Assembly: GCF_002355955.1 (NCBI RefSeq)
Contig: NZ_AP017368.1
Coordinates: 434,001-498,000, forward strand
Direction: 5' to 3'
DNA from: Candidatus Desulfovibrio trichonymphae
Lineage (GTDB): Bacteria > Desulfobacterota > Desulfovibrionia > Desulfovibrionales > Desulfovibrionaceae
DNA length: 64,000 bases
This document shows, one piece after another, positions 28,013 through 36,531 of the stretch (positions are counted from its first letter, which is position 1; the number at the start of each line of letters is the position of its first letter). The notes under the pieces were generated by a model. It had not been told where the DNA came from and made no database searches. It saw only the letters and a program-made list of their open reading frames with translations. Made by a program: the position numbers and the translations under genes.

Positions 28013-28998
28013 GAAGGCTCGACTTCCGCTATCTTTTCCACAGCACGCAACTTGGCACAGCCCGCTCGCGGATTGACGGCCAGCTCGTCAGACCCGGCCT
28101 GCAGTGGTTTTTTATATAAAATACGAACCTCAGGCTGATGCCGACAGACGCAGGCAGTACAATATTTCGGGCAGCGGCATCCCTCAGCCCAACGGCGTAT
28201 TGCCTGTTTTACCAGACGGTCCTCCAATGAATGAAAAGTAATAAAGACCAGCCGGCCGCCAACAGGCAGATATGCGAGAATTTGATCCAGAAAGCGTTTA
28301 AGCTCTCCCAGTTCATCATTGATGGCCATGCGCAGCGCCTGAAACGTGCGGGTGGCCGGGTGACGCCTCGCCCTGTGTCGCCAGGCCGCCGGGTAAGCCA
28401 TTTCTACCAAGGCAGCCAGTTCTGCCGTGCTCTCGATCGGGGATTTGCCGCGCGCCGCCACTATGGTTCTGGCAATGCGCCCGGCCTGCGGCTCTTCCCC
28501 CAGAGTGGCGATGCACTCTTTAAGACGCGCAAGACTTTCACGGTTAACCCAGTGCCAGGCGGACAATTCACCCGAATGCTGATCCATGCGCATGTCCAGA
28601 GGGCCGTCGCCATACAAGCTGAAACCGCGATCATTTTTATCTATCTGGAGGGATGAGAGGCCGATGTCCAGCAACGCCCCGTCTACCCTCTCCCACTGAA
28701 GCTCGTGAAGGGCCTCCGGGAAACGACTGTACCGGCAGTGAAAAATGTGCGCTCGCCGGCCAAAAGAAGACAAACGTTCGCCCGCCAGAGACAAAGCATC
28801 TTCGTCCCTGTCAAGACCGCAGACCTCAGTGTTCGCCGCCGCGTCAAGCAGTGCGGCGCAATGCCCTCCAAGCCCCAGAGTCCCGTCCAGATACCGGCCC
28901 CCGGCACGAGGCGCAAGCGCCGTCAATGTTTGCGCCAGAAGCACAGGGGTATGGCGCTCTCTTCTGCCTTTCGCAGATTCCGCTGTCAGTTGCGCCAT
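28009..28998 (-). CDS. rsmH: 16S rRNA (cytosine1402-N4)-methyltransferase RsmH
   Basis: RsmH (MraW) methylates C1402 in the ribosomal P site using SAM. ATG 28998 (MAQLTAESAKGRRERHTPVLL) is chosen since the extra 45 codons upstream fall in the mraZ-rsmH gap and have no family similarity. The 329-residue protein shows GGRYLDGTLGLGGH for SAM binding, GLDRDEDAL, DIGLSSLQID, RGFSLYGDGPLDMRMD, the helical insertion ATRTFQALRMAINDEL, and VFITFHSLEDRLVKQ. It is the second gene of the dcw cluster. Confidence 0.96.
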   Translation of the reverse strand: MAQLTAESAKGRRERHTPVLLAQTLTALAPRAGGRYLDGTLGLGGHCAALLDAAANTEVCGLDRDEDALSLAGERLSSFGRRAHIFHCRYSRFPEALHELQWERVDGALLDIGLSSLQIDKNDRGFSLYGDGPLDMRMDQHSGELSAWHWVNRESLARLKECIATLGEEPQAGRIARTIVAARGKSPIESTAELAALVEMAYPAAWRHRARRHPATRTFQALRMAINDELGELKRFLDQILAYLPVGGRLVFITFHSLEDRLVKQAIRRWAEGCRCPKYCTACVCRHQPEVRILYKKPLQAGSDELAVNPRAGCAKLRAVEKIAEVEPS

Positions 28999-29074
28999 AA
29001 TTTTTGCTCTTACAGGGAAAATACCAACACCGGCCGCAAGCGCCTCTTGGGAAACGTCCTCATGTCTGAACGCA

Positions 29075-29527
29075 TCAAAGCAGTGGGGCAATATCAACGC
29101 CGGCGGCTGCCAGTTCTTCAGAAATGTCCCCAAACGTCAGTGCATCAAAACGGTTCTGATCCCACAGCTGAAAATTGGAATGCATGCCCACAAGCATAAC
29201 GTCTTTCTGCAAGCCGGCCTCACGCATCAGCGATTGCGGAATGCGCACCCGCCCTTGGGCGTCGGGGATCAAATCCTGCGCGAGGCCGATAATCTTTGTT
29301 TTAAAATGTGAAAGTTGCCGGGAAGGAAAACGTATCCGATTCAACTGTTCGGTGAAGACCTCCCAGTCAGCCGGCAGATACGCCACAAGATGATCGAAAG
29401 AGCAGGTCAGCCAGAAGGTTCCCGTACCGTCGCCCTGAATGAGCGCATCACGGTATTCTGCAGGCAGCATAAGCCTGCCTTTGGGATCCAGGCTCCGGGA
29501 GAGGCTTTTTGTAAACAGCTTTTGCAT
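29075..29527 (-). CDS. mraZ: Transcriptional regulator MraZ
   Basis: MraZ is a SpoVT/AbrB-type DNA-binding protein that represses its own dcw operon. The 150 residues contain the two characteristic repeats: SLDPKGRLMLPAEYRDAL in the N-terminal half and LIPDAQGRVRIPQSLMREAGL in the C-terminal half, each forming a swapped-hairpin domain with the DxxGR signature. It is the promoter-proximal gene, and GTGG repeats suitable for MraZ lie directly upstream. No classical ribosome site precedes the ATG. Confidence 0.95.
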   Translation of the reverse strand: MQKLFTKSLSRSLDPKGRLMLPAEYRDALIQGDGTGTFWLTCSFDHLVAYLPADWEVFTEQLNRIRFPSRQLSHFKTKIIGLAQDLIPDAQGRVRIPQSLMREAGLQKDVMLVGMHSNFQLWDQNRFDALTFGDISEELAAAGVDIAPLL

Positions 29528-29530
29528 AGT

Positions 29531-29570
29531 TTACCACTTTTATATATTATTGTACCACTTTTTTCCACTT
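29531..29570 (-). promoter_or_regulatory. Probable MraZ-binding repeats in the dcw promoter region
   Basis: On the minus strand three AAGTGG units stand in front of mraZ (CCAC on the plus strand at 29534-29537, 29555-29558 and 29565-29568). Two are exactly 10 bases apart and the third 21 bases from the next, so all lie on one face of the helix. MraZ is known to bind GTGG-containing direct repeats with 10-bp period before its own gene. The A/T-rich stretch between them (TACAATAATATATAA) probably holds the -10 element. Confidence 0.7.
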
Positions 29571-29872
29571 ATGCTCCAATGATAGGGGAGTGTCAAGACA
29601 TACGTTCAAAACTTTGCCGAAAAGTTCAAAAACGCCCGCGTTACCGCGGCGTCTGCCGTTGCCATGATCTTGGGACCCTTGCCGCGCCCGGTTTTACCAA
29701 CCAACGGCACGGCCCCTTTTTTTGCTGGAGCAAATGTCCCGCCAATGAAGGCTTCACGCAGATCAGGCAAAAAGCCGAAAAAAGCTTTACAAAGCATCCG
29801 ATTTTTTTCAAACTTACAACGACGGCCTTGATAAAGGCTGTACAATTTTTTTAAAAACAGCTAGGAGGAAAC

Positions 29873-30253
29873 ATGCTGGCATATCCTGAAATCTATAAAT
29901 GCCTCCGTTGCGGCAATATTGTTGAGGTTCTGCACGGCGGCGGCGGGGATCTCGCCTGTTGCGGCATTGCCGTGCAGCTTGTGCAGGCAGGTGCCGTTGA
30001 CGCGGCAAAAGAAAAACATGTGCCGGTGATTGAAAAAATCGACGGCGGCTATAAAATTTCTGTGGGCAGCGTCAGCCACCCCATGGAAGACAAGCATTTT
30101 ATCAAGTGGATTGAGCTTTTTGCCGACAACAGAAGTTACAGAAAACTGCTCAACCCCGGCGAAGCGCCGGAAGCTTTTTTCTGCATTGACGCCGCTGCCG
30201 TGACAGCCCGCGCTTACTGCAACCTTCACGGGCTCTGGAAAGCGGACATCTGA
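29873..30253 (+). CDS. dfx: Desulfoferrodoxin (superoxide reductase)
   Basis: The 126-residue protein reduces superoxide to hydrogen peroxide in the cytoplasm. Its N-terminal desulforedoxin-like domain binds an Fe(Cys)4 centre through [13 protein letters not shown] and DLACCG. The C-terminal domain has the catalytic Fe(His)4Cys site: EKHVPVIEK (Glu, Lys and first His), [16 protein letters not shown] (two His) and AYCNLHGLW (Cys and last His). The ATG has TAGGAGGAAAC immediately upstream, a strong ribosome site. It heads the classic Desulfovibrio rbo-rub-roo arrangement, of which the third gene is destroyed here. Confidence 0.97.
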   Translation: MLAYPEIYKCLRCGNIVEVLHGGGGDLACCGIAVQLVQAGAVDAAKEKHVPVIEKIDGGYKISVGSVSHPMEDKHFIKWIELFADNRSYRKLLNPGEAPEAFFCIDAAAVTARAYCNLHGLWKADI

Positions 30254-30306
30254 CCACTGCTGCAGAAAAGCTTTTTTGACGAACTTTTCAAACAGGGAGA
30301 AGCACC

Positions 30307-30444
30307 ATGCAGAAATATGTCTGTGGCATCTGCGGCCATGAATATGACTCGGCGGAAAACGATAATGCGCCTTTTGGAAAATTGCCTGACGACTGGGCCT
30401 GCCCTATCTGCGGCGTGGGCAAGTCAGGATTCAGCCCGGCCTGA
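30307..30444 (+). CDS. rub: Rubredoxin, short 45-residue form
   Basis: Rubredoxin is a one-electron carrier with a single Fe(Cys)4 site, shown by [11 protein letters not shown] and [13 protein letters not shown]. At 45 residues it is about seven shorter than the usual 52; the loop between the two CxxC arms is cut ([14 protein letters not shown]). A 45-residue rubredoxin is known from Desulfovibrio desulfuricans, which supports that affiliation. The ATG follows CAGGGAGAAGCACC. It lies 53 bases after desulfoferrodoxin, whose reductant it is expected to be. Confidence 0.95.
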   Translation: MQKYVCGICGHEYDSAENDNAPFGKLPDDWACPICGVGKSGFSPA

Positions 30445-30466
30445 CGCGACGGATCTGTGTTGTTTT

Positions 30467-30499
30467 CCACTGCCCTGCCGGTCTCCGGCGGGGCAGTGG
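30467..30499 (+). terminator. Strong GC hairpin between rub and the roo remnant
   Basis: A perfect 15-bp stem (CCACTGCCCTGCCGG and its complement) with a 3-base loop lies 22 bases after the rubredoxin stop. No T tract follows, so it may be an mRNA-stabilising or attenuating structure rather than a classical terminator. Confidence 0.5.
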
Positions 30500-30523
30500 C
30501 GTTCACAGCTAGGGAGAATACAG

Positions 30524-30644
30524 ATGCAGCCTGTTGAAATCAAAAAGGGCATATTCTGGGTCGGCTGCGTTGCGACTTTCATGGCTATTTTGTGTCACCT
30601 GCCAGCTCCACCTACAACTCCTAATCTTGTCAAAGCTCTTGCCT
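30524..30644 (+). pseudogene. roo: 5' stub of rubredoxin:oxygen oxidoreductase (flavodiiron protein)
   Basis: The ATG has AGGGAGA upstream and begins MQPVEIKKGIFWVG, the usual start of Desulfovibrio flavodiiron proteins. A small deletion then shifts the frame: the expected DFHGYFVSPASSTYNS is readable in another frame, followed by an extra base and LVKAL. After about 40 codons similarity ends and an unrelated hsdR fragment begins. The enzyme normally (about 400 residues) reduces oxygen to water with electrons from rubredoxin. Nothing of its diiron or FMN sites remains. Confidence 0.8.
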
Positions 30645-30995
30645 AAGTTGCCATCGCCGGAAGATGGGGATTTATCGTTGGGCATTATTGAAGCTGTGGA
30701 TTTTGACAGCTACCGCTGTGTCCCATTCAGTATGGAGGATGCAGACGCGGAGATTGAGCCAATCCCCATCGGCGGCACGTTTTTTATAAAAGAGCCGGGG
30801 ATGGAATATCTCACGGAAATCATCAGCGAGTTCCACAAGCGTTTTGGCGGTATCTGGACGAACGAGGGCGAAGCGAAAGACTTGCTTGTCGCACTGCCTG
30901 AACGAGTTGCTCAAAACGAGGGATACCAAAACGCGCAGCGCAACTCTGACGAGCAAAATTCGCGCATTGCGTGTGAAGAGGCTCTGATGGAATTG
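30645..30995 (+). pseudogene. hsdR: C-terminal fragment of type I restriction endonuclease subunit HsdR
   Basis: The frame contains IIEAVDFDSYRC, EDADAEIEPIPIGG, EPGMEYLTEIISEFHKRFGGI and EGYQNAQRNSDEQNSRIACEEAL, which follow the C-terminal region of HsdR (coupling to the HsdMS trimer). No nuclease or helicase domain is present, and there is no start codon of its own. It sits on the plus strand immediately after the roo stub and runs toward the end of the oppositely oriented qmoD-like gene. The remaining open frame to 31406 is only antisense of that gene. Confidence 0.75.
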
Positions 30996-31034
30996 CCGAA
31001 GCCTGAGGGTTCTGCATTACATGCCCCTGAACAT

Positions 31035-31742
31035 TTAAAAACCGAAGCCGTCGCTGTTCGCCCCGGAAGTGCCGAAACCGAAATCATCCGGAACGCTGTT
31101 CTCTGCTTCGGGCGCGCTTGCACCGGCATCGGCCCTTGGGGCGCCGGCCGTGACAAAGCCTTTCAGGCCATCTTTAATAGCGTCCTTGATGTTTTGCATC
31201 AGTTCGTCATGGCTTACAGCCAGCTTGCCCTGAAATTCTGCAACCTGTTTACGCATGCCGCCCATATCGGTATTCATGACTTTAATCCTAGCTTCCAGTT
31301 CATCACATTTTTTTTGCAGCTCCCCTGCTCTCGCCTCCGCAGGCTCCAGAGCGCCCACCCGCTCTTCCAGGGCGGCCACAGCGGCCGTCTGTGTTTGCAG
31401 GCTTGAAAATGACTCCTCCAGATAATCCAGCACCTGATCAGCCATGGCCTTTGTACGTCCGTCCATCGGCGTCAATGAAACATTGTCGCCCAGAGCGTTT
31501 TTGCCCCGTGAGACAAAGGCGTCCCAAGACATATCTTCCTTCCATTCAAGTTTCAAAAATCCGGGATACCAGCGCGCAAGCCAGGCTGCCGCAAACTGCC
31601 CCACAGCCTTTGCGCAGCTGTCACAGGCGACTGAACGCCCGGCCACATAACCGGCGACACCCTTGATGTTCACGCCCTCCTTGCCCACAATCAGAGCAAG
31701 CACGGATTCCAGAGGAAAAACTTTGCGATCTGTATCTGACAT
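31035..31742 (-). CDS. qmoD: Conserved coiled-coil protein after QmoC (QmoD-like)
   Basis: ATG 31742 has GGGAGGAGG six bases upstream; the frame is open farther up but only inside qmoC. The 235-residue protein starts MSDTDRKVFPLESVLALIVGK. An N-terminal region (about 1-100) contains the pair CDSC within SVACDSCAKAVGQF and WYPGFLKLEW. A long coiled coil follows (about 115-195, SSLQTQTAAVAALEERVGAL onward), with a Gly/Ala-rich tail ending DDFGFG. A gene of unknown role is known to follow qmoABC in Desulfovibrio and is needed for normal sulfate reduction; this is its likely counterpart. No catalytic motif is visible. Confidence 0.8.
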   Translation of the reverse strand: MSDTDRKVFPLESVLALIVGKEGVNIKGVAGYVAGRSVACDSCAKAVGQFAAAWLARWYPGFLKLEWKEDMSWDAFVSRGKNALGDNVSLTPMDGRTKAMADQVLDYLEESFSSLQTQTAAVAALEERVGALEPAEARAGELQKKCDELEARIKVMNTDMGGMRKQVAEFQGKLAVSHDELMQNIKDAIKDGLKGFVTAGAPRADAGASAPEAENSVPDDFGFGTSGANSDGFGF

Positions 31743-31779
31743 GTCGGCCTCCTCCCTGGGAGCACGGTGTGTTAACAAA

Positions 31780-32961
31780 TCAGCTTCTTCCATACATGCG
31801 GACGTATACAAGCGCTGCTGTGCGGTAGACAAGATGCCCCAATTTTGACCAGGGCAGATAGGCAAAAAGCATCCAGACAAAAACCAGATGAAAATAATAC
31901 ACCACAAAGGCAGGCTTGACGGCGTCCGCCAGCCTGAAACACTGCGACAGCATGCCGGTCGCCGCGACAAGCCATATGATGCCGAGCAGATACCAGTCAT
32001 AAAAACTGGAACCGTGATTGGCAGAATCAAGCGAGACGCGGCGCACCGTCAGCACCGCAAGGCCGTAGAACAGCATCAGCGCGCCTATGTTGGCCAGAAT
32101 CTTGACAGGAAATGTCAAGGGCATGGGCGTGTGAATCTCTATTACAGGAATAATTTTGCCGCCCCAATGCCCCAGGGCCACCACCGCCGTCACAAAAGCC
32201 AGTATGGCAAAGCTCCAGACCAGAACGGCATGTCCCCATTTGCGGTTCGACGCTGCCTTGCCCGTGATCGGGCCGTCTTCGCAATCGTCAAATTTCCTGT
32301 GTGTGACAACTTCTTCCATGAGTACATCAATAAGATGGCAGAACCAGGATTTTTTTTTGCCGATGACAAGCAGTTTGCCCTGCGGACTGAACATGTCCCA
32401 GAGTTTCCGCACGCCGCAATATAGGATAAAACAGGCCCCAAAGAAGGTCAGCATAAAAATAGGGTCAATGGTATAATCGCCATAAAATATCTGGCCAAAG
32501 ACAATTCGTCCGTCTGCCGCGCGCGGAAACCAGTTGCCGTTGTTGTAACCCGCGCGGATCCACCAGACGACAAGCCACAAAACGGCCGGAATAAGAAAGA
32601 GCACGGGCAGGCCGGATGCCCGGCTCATCCATTTGCCTACAATGGAAGGAAAGGTCAGCTCCTTGTAGATCACGGTGCGGGCCGCAGCCATCACATCTGC
32701 CGGGCGCGCGCCGCGCGGACACAGATCAGAGCAGTTGCCGCAATTGTGGCAAAGCCAAAGATCCGTATCGCTGCGCAGCTTATCCCACAGTCCCCAGGAA
32801 GCCCAGACCATCTCCTTGCGCGGATATGGCGCATTGGCCGGAGCGAACGGGCAGGCCACGGAACAGGTTGCGCACTGGAAGCATTTTTTGAGATTTTCGC
32901 CACCCGCTTCCCTGAGTTCCTGAGCAAACTGCAAATCCGGTTTCAGAATACATTGTGCCAT
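31780..32961 (-). CDS. qmoC: Quinone-interacting membrane-bound oxidoreductase subunit QmoC
   Basis: QmoC is the membrane subunit that takes electrons from menaquinol for APS reductase. The start ATG 32961 (MAQCILKPDLQFA) follows GGAGG. The N-terminal HdrC-like part has two 4Fe-4S motifs, CFQCATCSVACP and CHNCGNCSDLCP. The C-terminal HdrE-like part has about six membrane segments with heme-b histidines (for example GHAVLVWSFAILAF and YYFHLVFVWMLFAYLPWSKLGH). 393 residues. It lies 14 bases after qmoB. Confidence 0.96.
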   Translation of the reverse strand: MAQCILKPDLQFAQELREAGGENLKKCFQCATCSVACPFAPANAPYPRKEMVWASWGLWDKLRSDTDLWLCHNCGNCSDLCPRGARPADVMAAARTVIYKELTFPSIVGKWMSRASGLPVLFLIPAVLWLVVWWIRAGYNNGNWFPRAADGRIVFGQIFYGDYTIDPIFMLTFFGACFILYCGVRKLWDMFSPQGKLLVIGKKKSWFCHLIDVLMEEVVTHRKFDDCEDGPITGKAASNRKWGHAVLVWSFAILAFVTAVVALGHWGGKIIPVIEIHTPMPLTFPVKILANIGALMLFYGLAVLTVRRVSLDSANHGSSFYDWYLLGIIWLVAATGMLSQCFRLADAVKPAFVVYYFHLVFVWMLFAYLPWSKLGHLVYRTAALVYVRMYGRS

Positions 32962-32974
32962 TACTGTCAACCTC

Positions 32975-35224
32975 CTACATCCCCTTGAACGGGTTGGGGC
33001 CCATTGCGATGATGCGGCCGACAAAGCTGTCAATCAGGACAGGAACCTTGTCGTATTCGTCAACGGCCACCTCAAGCTGCTCCACCCGTTCGGGCTTCAC
33101 GCCAAGGCGGTTCAGTGTCTCGGCGATATTTTCCTTGCGTTTTGCACATATCTCTGACCCCTTGACAAAGTGGCACTGATAGTCGTCGCCGTATTTGCAG
33201 CCCAAGAGCATAACACCGTCAAAGCCCTTGCTCATGGCGTCAGACACCCATATGGCATTGACGGATCCTAGGCAGCGCACAGGGATGATCCGTACAAAGG
33301 GACTCCATGCCCTGTGACGCATGCCCGCCATATCCAAAGCTGGATACGCGTCGTTTTCACACGCCAGAATCAGAATACGCGGGCCTTCCTTTTTAAAGTC
33401 CTTGGGCACCACGACCTCGCGGATCATTGAGCCTATCTGATCAATATTATAATCGGCAAAAGAGACAACACGCTCGGGGCACGCGCCGAAGCAGGTGCCG
33501 CAGCGGCGGCAGCGCGCCGGGTTGGGCTTCGGCGTGCCCTTTTCATCATCGTCAAGCGCCCCGAAAGGACATTCCTCAGTGCAGCGCTTGCACTGCGTGC
33601 ACCGAACAAAGTTGAACACAGGATAGGAGGCATCGCCTGAACGGGGATGCACCGCAACCCCGCGCGAGGCTGAGGCAATGCACTGCATAGCCTTGAGCAC
33701 AGCACCTTTTGCGTCTTCCTCACAGCCGTCCATTGTCATGGGCTGACGTACGCAGCCTGCCGCATAAACGCCGGTACGTCTGGTTTCATAAGGGAAACAG
33801 ATATAGTTGGAATCGACAAATCCGTCAAAAAGCTGCAAATCCGGAAAATCAGGTCCCTGACGGTAGTCAAACTGAACGACAACATCCTTGGCTGTGATGG
33901 GAACCATGCCGGTGGGCAGCACAACCAGATCAACTTCCAGATCAAAATCCATGCCTAGCAGCGTGTTTTTGCAAACAACAACCATGTTGTCGCCGGCTTC
34001 ACGAATTTCCGTCACATCAGCCTTTGTCATCATGATGCCGGGACGATCCTGCATCTTCCTGTAAAAACGCTCCAGGATGCCGGGCACCGTCATGTTCTTG
34101 TACAATATAAAAATCTGAGCGGCGTCATTGGTCTTGTCGCAGACAGTATCGGCAAGACGCAACGCGGCCACGCTGTTTACCGCATTGGAATAGGCAAGAT
34201 GGCGTATATTCTCCAGATCTTCTTTGACAAACTTGTCCGCGCCTTCTCCGCTTTCGGCATCGACTTTGTCGGCCATTGCCTCGGCGGCCTCGCGCGCGGC
34301 CTCTTCAGCCATCGTTATGTCCAGCACAAAAGCAATGCGGCCGGCCGTAATATTGCCCGCAACCAGCATTTTGCCGAATTGCGCCGCATCCAGTACGTTC
34401 GGACCGCGTCCCAAGCCCATCGGCGCGAGGTATTTTTCGTCAAGCGGCGTCCAGCCGGTCGCCAGAACAACAGCGCCTATATCCACATTAACCGTGTTGT
34501 CGGACGTGATGATACCGGCCTTGAATTCGCCCGGTTGCCCCTGAAGCTTTTCTATGCGCGCCTTCAAATAGACTGTAATTTTTGGATTGCCCGTAACCGC
34601 GCTTATTTTTTCTGACAAATTTGTAGGCTGCTTGTCAGTCCAAAAAGGAGCGAGCGGGGACGCCATGGGAATATTGCGGGCCGCGCCTCCCAATGTGTCC
34701 GCTTTTTCCACCAGCACTACTTCACAGCCTGTCGCGGCCGTCTCGGCCGCAGCGGTCAGGCCCGTCCAGCCGCCGCCGATAACGAGAACGCGCTCAACGC
34801 CGCTGACAACCGCAGAATCAGGATTTTCACTCTTCTGCAATTTGACGACGCCCATATTCACATAGTCCCGCGCCATAATGGTCAGCGCTTCAGGGGCGCC
34901 GGCGGCAAAATCCGGTGGGCTGCCGTCAGGATTTTTATAGGAAAGCACGCACTGTTCGCGCAGATTAACATATTCAATCTGCACGGGGAGGCGATACACA
35001 TCCGCCTCAGCCCGCGGCGAAGTGCCGCAAAGCAATACTCCGTCGAGCTGCCGCGAGGCTATGTCAGCCTTTATCTCATCTACAGTGCAGGCCAGCACAG
35101 GGCACACCTTGACAACCTGCACAAGTTCGCCCCACTTCTCGCGTGTCTGCGAAGCGAGCGCCTCAATATCCAGGCCCCCGCCGATGTTCTGCATGTCAAA
35201 ATAGACGCCAATTTTACCGGCCAT
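32975..35224 (-). CDS. qmoB: Quinone-interacting oxidoreductase subunit QmoB
   Basis: QmoB is a cytoplasmic HdrA-like flavoprotein of the Qmo complex. The 749 residues hold an N-terminal region, an FAD fold starting VERVLVIGGGWTGLTAAAE (about residue 145), and a second dinucleotide part. A ferredoxin segment with two 4Fe-4S motifs (CTQCKRCTEECPFGA and CRRCGTCFGACP) follows, then a C-terminal MvhD-like domain (ILILACENDAYP, RIIPVRCLGSVN, LLGCKYGDDYQC). The MvhD-like domain suggests electron exchange with another soluble partner. Strong ribosome site; qmoA ends 8 bases upstream. Confidence 0.96.
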   Translation of the reverse strand: MAGKIGVYFDMQNIGGGLDIEALASQTREKWGELVQVVKVCPVLACTVDEIKADIASRQLDGVLLCGTSPRAEADVYRLPVQIEYVNLREQCVLSYKNPDGSPPDFAAGAPEALTIMARDYVNMGVVKLQKSENPDSAVVSGVERVLVIGGGWTGLTAAAETAATGCEVVLVEKADTLGGAARNIPMASPLAPFWTDKQPTNLSEKISAVTGNPKITVYLKARIEKLQGQPGEFKAGIITSDNTVNVDIGAVVLATGWTPLDEKYLAPMGLGRGPNVLDAAQFGKMLVAGNITAGRIAFVLDITMAEEAAREAAEAMADKVDAESGEGADKFVKEDLENIRHLAYSNAVNSVAALRLADTVCDKTNDAAQIFILYKNMTVPGILERFYRKMQDRPGIMMTKADVTEIREAGDNMVVVCKNTLLGMDFDLEVDLVVLPTGMVPITAKDVVVQFDYRQGPDFPDLQLFDGFVDSNYICFPYETRRTGVYAAGCVRQPMTMDGCEEDAKGAVLKAMQCIASASRGVAVHPRSGDASYPVFNFVRCTQCKRCTEECPFGALDDDEKGTPKPNPARCRRCGTCFGACPERVVSFADYNIDQIGSMIREVVVPKDFKKEGPRILILACENDAYPALDMAGMRHRAWSPFVRIIPVRCLGSVNAIWVSDAMSKGFDGVMLLGCKYGDDYQCHFVKGSEICAKRKENIAETLNRLGVKPERVEQLEVAVDEYDKVPVLIDSFVGRIIAMGPNPFKGM

Positions 35225-35231
35225 GCCCCCC

Positions 35232-36467
35232 TTACCTCCCTTTCACCGTTTGCACCGCCTTCAGAGCGGCGGCTGTGCCGGACTGCGCAGAGCGCGTCAC
35301 ATCAAGGGGCATGTGCGCACAGCCGGCGGCAAAAATGCCGGCTTCTTCACCGCCAGCAATAAAGCCGTCTTCATCCATGGGCAAAGGCAGGGGCGGATTT
35401 TCACCGGCCAATGACGGCTGCATGCCAGTAGCCAGAACTGCGAGGTCATAATGAAGAGTCAGCTTTTCACCACGCACCGCGTCTTCCACCATCAACGTCA
35501 CCCTGTCTCCGGCAGCCTGCCAGGCATCGGCAACCTTGCCTTTCACAAAAGATACGTTGGGTTCGGCCCTGACTTTTGCAAGCATATTCACATAGCGCCC
35601 TGGGGCGCGCAGATCAATGTAATACACGGTGATTTTGACATTCGGATTCTGCTCTACAAGGTACAGGCACTGTTTGAGGGTTGCCATGCAGCAGATATAG
35701 GAACAATAGTTTAGATGGTTCTGATCGCGTGATCCCGCGCACTGTACAAAAGCAACGCTGTTCGGCGTTCTGTTGTCGGACGGCCGAACAATGCGGCCGC
35801 CGGTCGGGCCGCCGGCCGATGCAAGACGTTCCATCTGCATGTTTGAAATGCAGTTTTTTATCGCGCCTGCGCCCAGATTGGTCAGCCGCGCCACGTCATA
35901 AGGCTTCCAGCCAGTTGCAACAACAACAGCTCCCACATTCAGCTCAATCTCGCGCGGCTCTTCGGCCGCTTCAAGAAAGCGGACGCCGGCAACACGCGCC
36001 ACGTCTGACTTTGAAAGCGTTTTTGCGTCCAGCACATAGCGGCCGGGAAAGGCAAAAGGCATGGACTTGTAAAGCCCCTTGCGTCTGGACAGGCCGAAAT
36101 CAAATTCGTTGTCTGTCTCACCTGTCAGTGATGACGCCAAAAGGCTGAAATCCACATTGTGGGGCGCTGTCCTGCGGGGGGTCAATCGAATTTTTACAGT
36201 ATAGTCGCTCTTACAGCCGGACAAGGCCGTGATTTCCGCCTGGGTAAAAAATTTGATGCGCGGATTTTTCCTGATGCGCTGGAATTGAATTTCCAAGCCG
36301 CAGGAGGGGGGACAAAGTTTGGGGAAATACTTGTTGAGCTGAGCCACACGGCCGCCGAGCCAGGGCGACTTTTCGACTATAAAGACGTCGTGACCCAATT
36401 CCGCCGCTTCAATGGCGGCTGTAATGCCTGCAAAGCCGCCGCCCACGACGAGAATAGCATTGGACAT
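35232..36467 (-). CDS. qmoA: Quinone-interacting oxidoreductase subunit QmoA
   Basis: QmoA is the smaller HdrA-like flavoprotein subunit of Qmo. The 411-residue protein starts with the FAD loop AILVVGGGFAGITAAIEAAE and then EKSPWLGGRVAQL. Further on it has KLCPPSCGLEIQF, VVVATGWKPYD, VQCAGSRDQNHLNYCSYICC and the second dinucleotide-associated segment AAGCAHMPLDV. It heads qmoABCD and has GCAGGAGGAT upstream. A strong terminator separates it from aprA, so qmo expression needs read-through or a promoter in the 100-base gap. Confidence 0.96.
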   Translation of the reverse strand: MSNAILVVGGGFAGITAAIEAAELGHDVFIVEKSPWLGGRVAQLNKYFPKLCPPSCGLEIQFQRIRKNPRIKFFTQAEITALSGCKSDYTVKIRLTPRRTAPHNVDFSLLASSLTGETDNEFDFGLSRRKGLYKSMPFAFPGRYVLDAKTLSKSDVARVAGVRFLEAAEEPREIELNVGAVVVATGWKPYDVARLTNLGAGAIKNCISNMQMERLASAGGPTGGRIVRPSDNRTPNSVAFVQCAGSRDQNHLNYCSYICCMATLKQCLYLVEQNPNVKITVYYIDLRAPGRYVNMLAKVRAEPNVSFVKGKVADAWQAAGDRVTLMVEDAVRGEKLTLHYDLAVLATGMQPSLAGENPPLPLPMDEDGFIAGGEEAGIFAAGCAHMPLDVTRSAQSGTAAALKAVQTVKGR

Positions 36468-36531
36468 CCTGGATATCCTCCTGCGGTGTTTTTCGTTGCG
36501 GCTGAAGATGCAAACGGCCTCCCGCCGCAGG

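Noticed and set aside
29606-29845. 79-codon minus-strand frame between mraZ and desulfoferrodoxin
   Set aside because: The second half looks faintly protein-like (GKGPKIMATADAAVTRAFL) but there is no ribosome site and no family; too little to call a gene or remnant.
30534-31406. 290-codon plus-strand frame read as one protein
   Set aside because: Composite: first part out of frame with the roo stub, middle part the hsdR fragment, last part antisense of the qmoD-like gene.
31742-32030. Upstream extension of the qmoD-like gene
   Set aside because: The extra 96 codons lie inside qmoC in another frame; the GGAGGAGG site marks 31742 as start.
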